64,000 nt of DNA from Lentisphaerae bacterium GWF2_57_35 (GTDB taxonomy: Bacteria > Verrucomicrobiota > Kiritimatiellia > CAIQIC01 > GWF2-57-35). The number at the start of each line of letters is the position of its first letter. Positions within the stretch are counted from its first letter, which is position 1. The notes under the pieces were generated by a model. That model worked only from the letters and a program-made list of their open reading frames with translations, had not been told where the DNA came from and searched no databases. The translations under genes and the position numbers were made by a program. Positions 27,810 to 35,379 of the stretch are shown one piece after another. Where the stretch lies: NCBI GenBank assembly GCA_001804865.1, contig MHBK01000001.1, positions 104,063-168,062 on the forward strand, in the 5' to 3' direction.

Positions 27810-29102
27810 ATGACCAATCCGGCTCGTATTGAACTCGATGGCCAATCCGTGGAACTCCCCGTGGTGGTGGGAACCGAGGGGGAGAAGGCGGTGGACATTT
27901 CCTCCTTGAGGGACGTCAGCGGCTACATCACCCTCGACGACGGGTATGGCAACACCGGCTCGTGCACCAGCAAAATCACGTTCATAGACGGCGAGAAAGG
28001 CATCCTGCGCTATCGCGGAATTCCGATCGAGCAGCTGGCCGGCCAATCGACCTTTATCGAAACGGCATACCTCCTGATCTATGGCCGGTTGCCCCATGCG
28101 AAAGAGCTTCAACGGTTTTCCGACCTGCTGACCCTGCATGAGAACCTGCACGAGGACATGAAGTATCATTTCGAAGGGTTTCCGAGCCATGCGCACCCGA
28201 TGGCTATTCTTTCGGCAATGATCAACGCCAGCAGTTGCTTCTATCCCGGCATGGAAATCGGCAAACCGACCGCGCCCTATTTCGACCAGCATGCCGCGCG
28301 GCTGATTTCCCAGGTTCGGACCATTGCCGCCTTCTCCTATCGAAAGACCCGCGGATTGCCGATCATTTATCCGAAGCCGGCCAACAAGTACACGGCGAAC
28401 TTCCTCCATATGATGTTTTCGGATCCCTACCAGGACTACGAGCTGAAGCCGGAGGTCGTGCGGGCGCTGGACTTGATCTTCCTTCTCCATGCCGACCACG
28501 AACAGAATTGCTCGACCTCCACCGTTCGCATGGTGGCCTCGAGCAAAGCCAACCTCATGGCCAGCGCCGCGGCGGGCGTTTGCGCGTTGTGGGGGCCCCT
28601 GCACGGCGGCGCCAATCAAGCGGTCATCGAAATGCTGGAAGACATCCAGCGTTCCGGCGACGACGGCAGCCGCTTCATCCAGGAAGCGAAAGACAAGCGC
28701 AACGGCAAACGGCTGATGGGCTTCGGCCATCGCGTGTACAAAAACCACGATCCGCGCGCGAAGATCATCCGCCAGACGTGCAATACGCTGTTGAAGTCGC
28801 TCCAGATTCAGGACCCCCTGCTCGACATCGCTTTCCGCCTCGAGGAAGCGGCGTTGAAAGACGATTATTTTATCGAGCGCAAGCTCTATCCGAATGTGGA
28901 CTTCTACAGCGGGATCATCATGCGGGCCATCGGCATTCCGACGGAACTGTTCACCGTCATCTTCGCCATCGGCCGCATGCCGGGATGGATCGCCAACTTC
29001 AAGGAGATCATGGACGAATCCAAGACCCGCATCTATCGGCCGCGACAAATCTACATGGGCCCAACTTTGAACTCGTACGTGCCGATGAAAGACCGGGGAT
29101 GA
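27810..29102 (+). CDS. gltA: Citrate synthase
   Basis: A 430-residue hexameric-type citrate synthase, condensing oxaloacetate with acetyl-CoA at the entry to the TCA cycle. It shows [14 protein letters not shown] near the N-terminus, [15 protein letters not shown], the catalytic His in [10 protein letters not shown], the second His in [14 protein letters not shown], and the Asp region VDFYSGI. The C-terminal PRQIYMGP is typical. Its stop overlaps the ATG of the next gene (ATGA, 29099-29102), so the two are translationally coupled. Lying with pckG, it places both oxaloacetate-using enzymes in one run. Confidence 0.95.
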   Translation: MTNPARIELDGQSVELPVVVGTEGEKAVDISSLRDVSGYITLDDGYGNTGSCTSKITFIDGEKGILRYRGIPIEQLAGQSTFIETAYLLIYGRLPHAKELQRFSDLLTLHENLHEDMKYHFEGFPSHAHPMAILSAMINASSCFYPGMEIGKPTAPYFDQHAARLISQVRTIAAFSYRKTRGLPIIYPKPANKYTANFLHMMFSDPYQDYELKPEVVRALDLIFLLHADHEQNCSTSTVRMVASSKANLMASAAAGVCALWGPLHGGANQAVIEMLEDIQRSGDDGSRFIQEAKDKRNGKRLMGFGHRVYKNHDPRAKIIRQTCNTLLKSLQIQDPLLDIAFRLEEAALKDDYFIERKLYPNVDFYSGIIMRAIGIPTELFTVIFAIGRMPGWIANFKEIMDESKTRIYRPRQIYMGPTLNSYVPMKDRG

Positions 29103-30601
29103 AAGCGAAGCGTAAGGCCGTTTTTTTCGACCGCGATGGGACCTTTATCGAAGACCGGGGAGATTTGCGCGACCCGGGCGAGGTCGTGTTCTTTCCGGAT
29201 ACGGAAGACGCGCTGCGCGCCCTTCAGAAGGACTTCCTTCTTTTCATCGTAACGAATCAATCCGGCATCGGGAAGGGTCGAATCACCCGGGCGGAAGCTG
29301 CCGCGGTCAACGCCTATGTTGAGCGGCGGCTGCTGGAGAAAGGCATCCGCATTGAAGCGGTCTATTGCTGTCCGCACCGGCGGGACGAAGGATGCCCCTG
29401 CATCAAGCCCAACCCCTACTTCCTGCACCAGGCCGAGCGGGATTTCGACCTGAACCTGTCGGAGAGCTTCGTGGTGGGCGATCATCCGCACGACGTCACG
29501 CTGGCCGAAAACGCGGGCGCGCGCGGACTCTATTTGCTGACCGGGCACGGCATGAAGCATCGGGACGAGTTGCCTTCCGGCAGGATCGTCCTGCGGGGCA
29601 TCCGGGAAGCCGCCGCCTGGATGGCGGCCGACGGCTACACGCGACGCTTGGAACGATCGGGCGCCCTGGAGGACGCTGCAAATCTTTTGCGCCAGGGGGG
29701 CGTGGCGGCCTTCCCCACGGAAACGGTCTACGGCCTGGGCGCTGACGCCTTCAACGAACGGGCGGTGGCGCGTATCTTCGAAATCAAGCGGCGTCCACGT
29801 TTCGATCCGCTGATTGTCCATGTGGCGGACCGGGAACAACTCGGACGGATGGTCGCCGCCATTCCCGATCCGGCGCAAGCGTTGATCGACCGCTTCTGGC
29901 CCGGCCCATTGACGATCGTGCTGCCGAAAAAAGGCCATGTGCCCGACCTGGTCACGGCGGGCCTGTCCACGGTGGCGGTGCGCATGCCCGGGCATCCGCT
30001 CGCGCTGGAGCTGATTCGCCGGGCGGAAACACCCATCGCCGCCCCGAGCGCGAATCCATTCGGACAAACCAGCCCCACCACCGCGCAGCATGTGCTCGAT
30101 CAGCTTGCGGACCAGATGGACCAGGTACTCGACGGCGGCCCCTGCTCCGTCGGCGTCGAATCCACCATTGTGTCTTTCGCCGGAGACCGACCCGTGCTGC
30201 TGCGACCCGGCGGGCTGCCGCGGGAGGATATCGAGGCGTGCGCCGGCCCCGTGACCGAGCCGTCCGTGCACGCCGGCTCGCAGGTGGTCGCGCCGGGGAT
30301 GTTGCCCCGGCATTACGCGCCGCAAACCAAGCTGCAAGTGCTTTCCTCGTCGGACGTCGCGAATCTGCCCCGTGGTTCCAGAATGGGCCTGCTTACACTG
30401 AATGAAGTTCCGCCGCCGGGATTTTTTGCCGCTGTGGAAGTACTGTCCGCCAAAGGCGATCTTCGCGAAGCGGCCGCCCATTTATTCGGCGCGATCCGCC
30501 GGCTGGACCGGCTCAACCTGGATCTGATCGTGGCCCATACCGTGCCCGAATCGGGGCTTGGCCTGGCCATCAACGACCGGCTCAGGCGCGCCGCCAAGTG
30601 A
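29099..30601 (+). CDS. Fusion of a GmhB/HisB-type HAD phosphatase and a Sua5/TsaC domain
   Basis: 500 residues. Residues 1-180 form a HAD phosphatase of the GmhB/histidinol-phosphatase group: FFDRDGT (D11, D13), FIVTNQSG, the zinc loop [15 protein letters not shown] and VVGDHPHDV. Residues about 185-500 are a Sua5-type threonylcarbamoyl-AMP synthase, with [19 protein letters not shown], the IKRRP RNA/nucleotide patch, [24 protein letters not shown] and the C-terminal Sua5 domain after LPRHYAP. The two parts join without a stop or frame change. One half belongs to lipopolysaccharide heptose (or histidine) synthesis and the other to tRNA t6A formation, so the fusion is unexpected. Coupled to gltA. 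Confidence 0.88.
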   Translation: MKAKRKAVFFDRDGTFIEDRGDLRDPGEVVFFPDTEDALRALQKDFLLFIVTNQSGIGKGRITRAEAAAVNAYVERRLLEKGIRIEAVYCCPHRRDEGCPCIKPNPYFLHQAERDFDLNLSESFVVGDHPHDVTLAENAGARGLYLLTGHGMKHRDELPSGRIVLRGIREAAAWMAADGYTRRLERSGALEDAANLLRQGGVAAFPTETVYGLGADAFNERAVARIFEIKRRPRFDPLIVHVADREQLGRMVAAIPDPAQALIDRFWPGPLTIVLPKKGHVPDLVTAGLSTVAVRMPGHPLALELIRRAETPIAAPSANPFGQTSPTTAQHVLDQLADQMDQVLDGGPCSVGVESTIVSFAGDRPVLLRPGGLPREDIEACAGPVTEPSVHAGSQVVAPGMLPRHYAPQTKLQVLSSSDVANLPRGSRMGLLTLNEVPPPGFFAAVEVLSAKGDLREAAAHLFGAIRRLDRLNLDLIVAHTVPESGLGLAINDRLRRAAK

Positions 30602-30633
30602 GCGATCCAACAGAAGAAAAGAGGAGAAACGAC

Positions 30634-31140
30634 ATGAACAAGAACGTCTCGGTATCCATCGTCATGGGAAGTCAATCCGATCTGGAAACATTGAACGAAA
30701 CCGCCAACATTCTCGAGGAATTCGGCGTATCGCATGAGTTGCGGGTGATTAGCGCACACCGAACGCCGGAAGCGGCCCATCGGTTTGCAAGCACGGCGGA
30801 AGAACGCGGCGTCCAAGTGATCGTCGCCGGAGCCGGCAAGGCGGCTCACCTGGCGGGAGTGATGGCGTCGCTAACCACCTTGCCGGTCATTGGCGTCCCC
30901 ATGACCACCAGCGATCTTGGCGGCTTGGATTCGCTTTTATCCACCGTACAGATGCCGGGCGGCATCCCTGTGGCGACGGTGGCCATCGGCAAGGCCGGCG
31001 CCAAGAATGCGGGGCTGCTGGCTGTCGCCATGCTGGCCATGGCCGACACCGGACTGAAGAGGAAGCTGGTCGCCTACCGCAAACGCATGACGGAAGAGGT
31101 CGAAAAGGCGGACCGGGAGCTGCAGAATGGCGGACACTGA
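30634..31140 (+). CDS. purE: N5-carboxyaminoimidazole ribonucleotide mutase
   Basis: PurE class I of 168 residues: VSIVMGSQSDLETL binds the phosphate, VISAHRTPE holds the catalytic His, and AGAGKAAHLAG and GGLDSLLSTVQMPGGIPVATV are typical. It moves the carboxyl group of N5-CAIR in purine synthesis. GAGGAGA precedes the ATG at 30634. No purK is beside it, although class I PurE normally works with PurK. The 3' end overlaps the next gene by 14 bases. Confidence 0.94.
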   Translation: MNKNVSVSIVMGSQSDLETLNETANILEEFGVSHELRVISAHRTPEAAHRFASTAEERGVQVIVAGAGKAAHLAGVMASLTTLPVIGVPMTTSDLGGLDSLLSTVQMPGGIPVATVAIGKAGAKNAGLLAVAMLAMADTGLKRKLVAYRKRMTEEVEKADRELQNGGH

Positions 31141-32368
31141 ACCTCGGGCGCACCAAGCCGGACGAGAGGCGCCCTCGAGCATATCTCCTGTGGAACAGCC
31201 TGCCTCGTACAAGCGCTGGCCGGCGTTGGCGGCGGCTGTGATCATGCAGACGTGCCTCGGCGGCATCTACGCCTGGAGTGTATTTGTACCGCCCTTGAGC
31301 GCCGCGTTCGGCTATACCGCCGGGCAAACGCAGTTGGTTTTCGGACTGGCCATTGCCTGCTTCACGATCACGATGGTTCTCGCCGGGCGATTGCTGTTGC
31401 GATGGGGGCCGCGCAGAACCGCCCTGCTGGGCAGCCTGCTGTTCGCCTGCGGGCATCTGCTGGCGGCCATGTCACAGGGTCACTATCTCCTGTTGCTGGG
31501 GGGCATTGGCTTGCTCGGGGGAGCAAGTCTTGGTTTTGGGTATGTCGCGGCCTTGGCGATCGGCATTCAATGGTTCCCAAGGCATAAAGGACTGGTCACC
31601 GGCGTCGCGGTCGCCGGGTTTGGGGCGGGGGCCATCGTCCTCTCGACCTTTACCTCCTTTTGCCTGCACCGAGGATGGCCGGTCCTGGACATCATTCGTG
31701 CGATTGGCTGGAGCTATGGGGTACTCACGGCCCTGTCAGCACTGCTGTTGTTTACCCCCCCACCGGCAATAGACCATAGGCCGCATTCTGCAACCAGCGC
31801 CTCTTTGTTGGGTGATCGCGTATTTCGGGCCTTGGTGGGGGGTATGTTTTGCGGCACCTTCGCCGGCTTGCTGGTCATTGGCAACCTCAAGCCCATCGGA
31901 CTGAATGGCGGTTTGACCGCCACAACCGCCGCCATGGCCATCAGTTTCTTCGCCCTCGGCAATGCCGTGGGGCGCATCTCGTGGGGCTGGATATCGGACC
32001 GCGTCGGCTATGTGGCCATCCCCTTTTCGCTGGTTTTCTTGTGCGGCACGTTGGGACTGCTGCTGGGCGCGCGCTTCATAGCTTTGACCTTCTGGACCGT
32101 AGCTTTTCTGATGGGATTTGGTTTCGGCTCCTGTTTCGTGTTGTACGCGGCGCAGACGGCCTCCCGCTACGGCGTCTCCGAAGTGGCCAAGATCTATCCG
32201 CTGGTTTTTCTGGCCTATGGCGCGGCCGGGCTGGCCGGTCCGCCGCTGGGCGGACACCTGTTCGATCTCACACGAAATTACACCTGGTCTATTCTGGCGG
32301 GCATGGTCATGCTGCTGCTCGGCGCCGTGTGGACCTGGCGAGTTCGCCATGCCGCGCGAACCGATTGA
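31127..32368 (+). CDS. OFA-family major facilitator transporter
   Basis: A 413-residue MFS transporter with 12 predicted membrane helices and a hydrophilic N-terminus of about 28 residues. The N-terminal half has GGIYAWSVFVPPL, typical of the oxalate/formate antiporter (OFA) group, and repeated loop motifs RWGPRRT and SDRVGY at equivalent places in the two halves. OFA members exchange small carboxylates; the substrate here is unknown. Its start lies inside the end of purE, so it is cotranslated with the purine gene. Confidence 0.82.
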   Translation: MADTEPRAHQAGREAPSSISPVEQPASYKRWPALAAAVIMQTCLGGIYAWSVFVPPLSAAFGYTAGQTQLVFGLAIACFTITMVLAGRLLLRWGPRRTALLGSLLFACGHLLAAMSQGHYLLLLGGIGLLGGASLGFGYVAALAIGIQWFPRHKGLVTGVAVAGFGAGAIVLSTFTSFCLHRGWPVLDIIRAIGWSYGVLTALSALLLFTPPPAIDHRPHSATSASLLGDRVFRALVGGMFCGTFAGLLVIGNLKPIGLNGGLTATTAAMAISFFALGNAVGRISWGWISDRVGYVAIPFSLVFLCGTLGLLLGARFIALTFWTVAFLMGFGFGSCFVLYAAQTASRYGVSEVAKIYPLVFLAYGAAGLAGPPLGGHLFDLTRNYTWSILAGMVMLLLGAVWTWRVRHAARTD

Positions 32369-32407
32369 CGCAAGGCTGGATCTCGCCTAAAGTGTGCCCA
32401 TCATGTA

Positions 32408-32830
32408 ATGAAACACGAACCGACGATGAAACAAGTCAAGAGAAACACGCATCTCGATCATAAAACCAAGGGCGACATCGAGGCGGAGATCAGCGAGGCC
32501 ATCATCAAGTTTGAGCGCGAATACATGGGCCGCGGCCCGGAAGGCGCACGAACGTATATCATGGATGACCTGGTCATCGTCCGTCTGCGAGGGGTGCTTA
32601 CGCCCGCGGAAAGGCAACTGGCCAAGAGCGAGGGTTCGGGGCAGGGCCGCACCTTGATCAAACAGGTTCGCATGGAACTGCTGGAAAAAGCTCGTCCCTT
32701 GTTGGAAGCATTAGTTCAGGACATCACCGGCCAGACCGTAAGAAGCCTGCACACCGACATCAGCACCGTCACCGGCGAACGGATCATCGTGTTTTCACTG
32801 ACCGGTTCGTTTATCCTTCCCAGCGGATAA
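32408..32830 (+). CDS. DUF2294 (YbcI-like) protein
   Basis: A 140-residue soluble protein whose middle (GDIEAEISEAIIKFEREYMGRGPEGARTYI, cited in part as EYMGRGPEGARTYI) and DDLVIVRLRGVLTPAE, GQDITGQTV-like and LHTDISTVTGERIIVFSL segments fit the DUF2294 family. The family has no well established function; members are often near transporters or sodium-linked genes. It follows the OFA transporter by 39 bases. Confidence 0.7.
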   Translation: MKHEPTMKQVKRNTHLDHKTKGDIEAEISEAIIKFEREYMGRGPEGARTYIMDDLVIVRLRGVLTPAERQLAKSEGSGQGRTLIKQVRMELLEKARPLLEALVQDITGQTVRSLHTDISTVTGERIIVFSLTGSFILPSG

Positions 32831-32886
32831 ATCGGTTTGCATTCCTTCCTGATCCGAACCCATAGAGAATCTCCATCCGGTTCTTT

Positions 32887-33084
32887 TGTCGGATATGCCG
32901 ACAGGGGCGGATTTTCCAATGATTGGAAAAAATAGCCGCCAATTTTCCAATGATTGGAAAGACTGTATATTCAACATCTTGGGACCAGTAATGGCTGTCT
33001 TTTATTGCGCTTGGGCTCAATCAAATGGGGGGGGAGGGGTAAAATTTTTCCCCGTGGCATTTCCTGTGCTAGGGAGGTGAGCGT
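32887..33084 (+). promoter_or_regulatory. Promoter block A with paired palindromes
   Basis: In order: TGTCGG-N5-CCGACA (32887-32903), two copies of TTTTCCAAT-G-ATTGGAAA(A) centred at 32921 and 32952 (31 bases, about three helical turns apart), a GGGG-T-AAAATTTTT-CCCC dyad (33036-33053), TGGCAT-N6-TGCT (33055-33070) with sigma-54-like -24/-12 spacing, and AGGGAGG before the ATG. Nearly all of it is repeated at 34399-34596. The sigma-54 reading would start the message only four bases before the ATG and leave out the ribosome site, so another promoter may be used. Confidence 0.7.
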
Positions 33085-33789
33085 ATGCGCATAACCATTA
33101 CATCGTTCTCAATCGTTTTAGGCGGGTTGTTGCTGGCGGGGCCCGCGGGGACCTTTTCCCAGGAGACGACCGGCGAAGTCTGGCGGCCGGCGCCATCGAA
33201 GCTGCAAGTTCTCGAACAAAAAGCGGTCGATCGCGACCATCTGGCGGTGAAATGCCAGACGCTGGAGAAACAGGTTTCCTCCTTGAAGGGCACGCTCGAA
33301 GACACCAACAGTCAGCTTGGGGAATACCAGGCCAAGGACGGCTCGTCGCGCTTGCAGGACTTGGAACGCAAGGCCATTGGCTATGCCGCCATGCAGTCCA
33401 CCCTTAAGAAACGGGACGACACCATCGCCGAATTGCTGGTAAAAATCGAAGAACAGCAAAAATTGGCGGTGGAATTGCAGGATGAAATCGACCGCTTGAA
33501 AGCCGAAAATGGAGAGCTGCTGCGCAAGATGAACGAATCCGGCAAATCGCAGAAATCCCTTCAGGAGACGCTCGAGCAGTTTTGGCTGGGCAATTACGAA
33601 TATTACGAAGTCGTGAAAGGCGACAGCCTGGCCTCGATTGCCGCCATGCCCAATTTCTACAATGACCCGGCCAAAGGCATTTGGATTCGACAGGCAAACC
33701 AGGGACATGTGAAGGATTTGACGAACCTGACGCCGGGCGAGGTGTTGATTATTCCCCGTTTTCCGCCCAGCGGGCGGTACGAGTTTTAA
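33085..33789 (+). CDS. Secreted coiled-coil protein with LysM-like C-terminus
   Basis: 234 residues: a signal peptide (about 1-26), a long coiled coil (about 40-165) and a C-terminal LysM-like segment (YYEVVKGDSLASIAAMPNFY to LTPGEVLIIPRFP). It is probably a periplasmic or envelope protein that touches peptidoglycan. Its first codons (MRIT, then TSF) are shared with the receiver-STAS gene at 34597 because the whole promoter and start region is duplicated. The shared promoter links it to the flagellar regulatory operon. Confidence 0.75.
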   Translation: MRITITSFSIVLGGLLLAGPAGTFSQETTGEVWRPAPSKLQVLEQKAVDRDHLAVKCQTLEKQVSSLKGTLEDTNSQLGEYQAKDGSSRLQDLERKAIGYAAMQSTLKKRDDTIAELLVKIEEQQKLAVELQDEIDRLKAENGELLRKMNESGKSQKSLQETLEQFWLGNYEYYEVVKGDSLASIAAMPNFYNDPAKGIWIRQANQGHVKDLTNLTPGEVLIIPRFPPSGRYEF

Positions 33790-33859
33790 CGGAGGTCCCA
33801 AGCAAATCATGGCCCAAGAGGCGGGCGGCTCGTGAAGGCGCGCCCGCCATCAACGGCGC

Positions 33860-34129
33860 TTAAGCTTTGAACGCCGCACCTTCTTCGGCGCGCACGGTCT
33901 TGAAGACTTCGCAGGCGGCGCAGTTCAACATCTTCGTGGCAAACGAGCCCTGAACTTGTCCGCCGCACATGGTGCCGGCAATTTTCCAGCAGTGGCGCCC
34001 GCCGTTACTGCCGCTGTTCGTGCCGTGATATGCCGTGGCCGTGGAGGCGGGACAGACGCCCAATTCGCCCGTCTTCGCTCCGCCCGTTTGGCGTCCACAA
34101 TTCTTGTACTCCCAGCAGTTTCGCTTCAT
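33860..34129 (-). CDS. Small two-CW cysteine-rich protein
   Basis: An 89-residue protein starting MKRNCWEYKNCGRQ and containing ELGVCPAS, GRHCWKIAGTMCGG and LNCAACEVFK. The paired CW motifs and regular cysteines match a small-protein family often found beside signalling and chemotaxis genes; the cysteines probably hold a metal or form disulfides. The start at 34129 is set by a strong AAAGGAGGG eight bases upstream on the minus strand. It is encoded against the two duplicated-promoter genes on either side. No function is known to me. Confidence 0.75.
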   Translation of the reverse strand: MKRNCWEYKNCGRQTGGAKTGELGVCPASTATAYHGTNSGSNGGRHCWKIAGTMCGGQVQGSFATKMLNCAACEVFKTVRAEEGAAFKA

Positions 34130-34398
34130 TCGTTGCCCTCCTTTGTTTGTCTTTCTTTCTTGCGACGGCAGTTCCGGTTGCAGTTCCGCGTTCATGCTGC
34201 CAGTTCTATAGCCTTCCATGTCAACGGCCACGAAGGTGAACCCGACCTTACGATATCCATATATCCACGAAATAAAAGTAATTCCATCAAGAAAGTGGTA
34301 ATTGAACTTAAATCGCCGCAAAGGGTTATGGTTCCCACCCGAAGGCATCTGATTTTTTGGAGCCGCACCCGTGCGGCGATCCGGCGCCCGTCAGCTTT
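34130..34398. other. Noncoding spacer with hairpin
   Basis: About 270 bases without a gene. It must hold the promoter of the minus-strand two-CW gene; no clear hexamers stand out. A 7-bp dyad GCCGCAC/GTGCGGC lies at 34362-34377. Confidence 0.5.
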
Positions 34399-34596
34399 TG
34401 TCGGATATGCCGACAGGGGTGGATTTTCCAATGATTGGAAAAAATAGGCGCCAATTTTCCAATGATTGGAAAATGCTAAAATACAACAACATACGGTCGT
34501 AATGGGCCGTTTTTGCCTGTGTTCGGGCTCCATCGAATGGGGGGCGAGGGGTAAAATTTTCCCCCGTGGCATTTCCTGTGCTAGGGAGGTGAACGT
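34399..34596 (+). promoter_or_regulatory. Promoter block B, duplicate of block A
   Basis: It holds the same elements in the same order and spacing as 32887-33084: TGTCGG-N5-CCGACA (34399-34415), TTTTCCAAT-G-ATTGGAAAA centred at 34433 and 34464, the GGGG-T-AAAATTTT-CCCC block (34548-34564), TGGCAT-N6-TGCT with GG at 34568 and GC at 34580, and AGGGAGG before the ATG. The stretch between the palindromes and the G-run is the least conserved. It drives the flagellar regulatory operon. Confidence 0.7.
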
Positions 34597-35379
34597 ATGC
34601 GCATAACCACTACATCTTTTAATAGCGTTAAAAAAGCGCTGCTGGTCGACGACGAGCCCCTGGCCCGTCTGGTCGGGCGGAAGTGCCTGGAGGGGGCCGG
34701 TTGTTTCGTCACGGAAGCGGAATCCTGCGCCCAGGGCGAAGAGCTGTGGACGTCGATGCCGTTCGACTTGGTTGTACTGGACCATCGGCTCGAGGACGGC
34801 CTGGGCATGGATTTACTGCGGCGCATGCGGGAACAGGGTCGGAACGAGACGGTGATTTATCTGAGCGCCGAGGCTCAGGAAGAGCTGTCGCCGGAGAAGC
34901 GGGCGGCGTTGAAAGTCCATGCCGTACTGTCGAAGCCGCTGAACATGGACGAACTGCAGAAGACCGTCCAGTCGCTGTCCGCCGTTCCGGCGGAGATGGC
35001 CGAGGGGCCGACGGCGTTTCGCGGCCGGTTCATGGTGGCGCCTCTGGCCGGGGATTTGAATGCGGCGGCGGTCTTGGAACTCAAGGCCCGTTATGCGGGG
35101 CAATCGTGGATGGCGCTCGATGCGGCTCAAGCCGGGCTGATCGCTGAAGACGCCCTGCCTGTGCTCGTAGAGTGGGCGCAGGCCTGCCGGCAACAAGGGG
35201 GCCGGTTCTGTCTGATCCAACTGTCGGCGGCGACAACGGAACTGCTGGTGAAACAGCAACTGGACCGCGAAATCGATTTGTTGGCCGACGGGCGGGCGCT
35301 GGAGGCGTTGGGCCGCCGGCTTTCGTCCGCGTGCGAAAGACTTTCGCTGCTGGACAGCATTGTGAGGCGCAGTCCATGA
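34597..35379 (+). CDS. Response regulator with STAS-like output domain
   Basis: 260 residues: a receiver domain (about 12-125; acidic D18/D19, phosphoacceptor D62 in LVVLDHRL, K113 in LSKPLN) and a C-terminal STAS-like domain (about 142-245; RFMVAPLAGDLNAAAVLELK, WMALDAAQAGLIAEDAL, GGRFCLIQLSAATTELL). The usual phosphorylatable Ser of anti-anti-sigma STAS proteins is not evident. It opens an operon of a TPR protein, a FlgN-like protein, a histidine kinase and a sigma-54 activator, with ATGA overlaps, so it may act in a partner-switch or chemotaxis-like branch of motility control. Confidence 0.75.
   Translation: MRITTTSFNSVKKALLVDDEPLARLVGRKCLEGAGCFVTEAESCAQGEELWTSMPFDLVVLDHRLEDGLGMDLLRRMREQGRNETVIYLSAEAQEELSPEKRAALKVHAVLSKPLNMDELQKTVQSLSAVPAEMAEGPTAFRGRFMVAPLAGDLNAAAVLELKARYAGQSWMALDAAQAGLIAEDALPVLVEWAQACRQQGGRFCLIQLSAATTELLVKQQLDREIDLLADGRALEALGRRLSSACERLSLLDSIVRRSP

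Noticed and set aside
32408..32830. Anti-sigma or STAS relation of the DUF2294 protein
   Set aside because: No STAS or kinase motifs; the DUF2294 pattern fits better.
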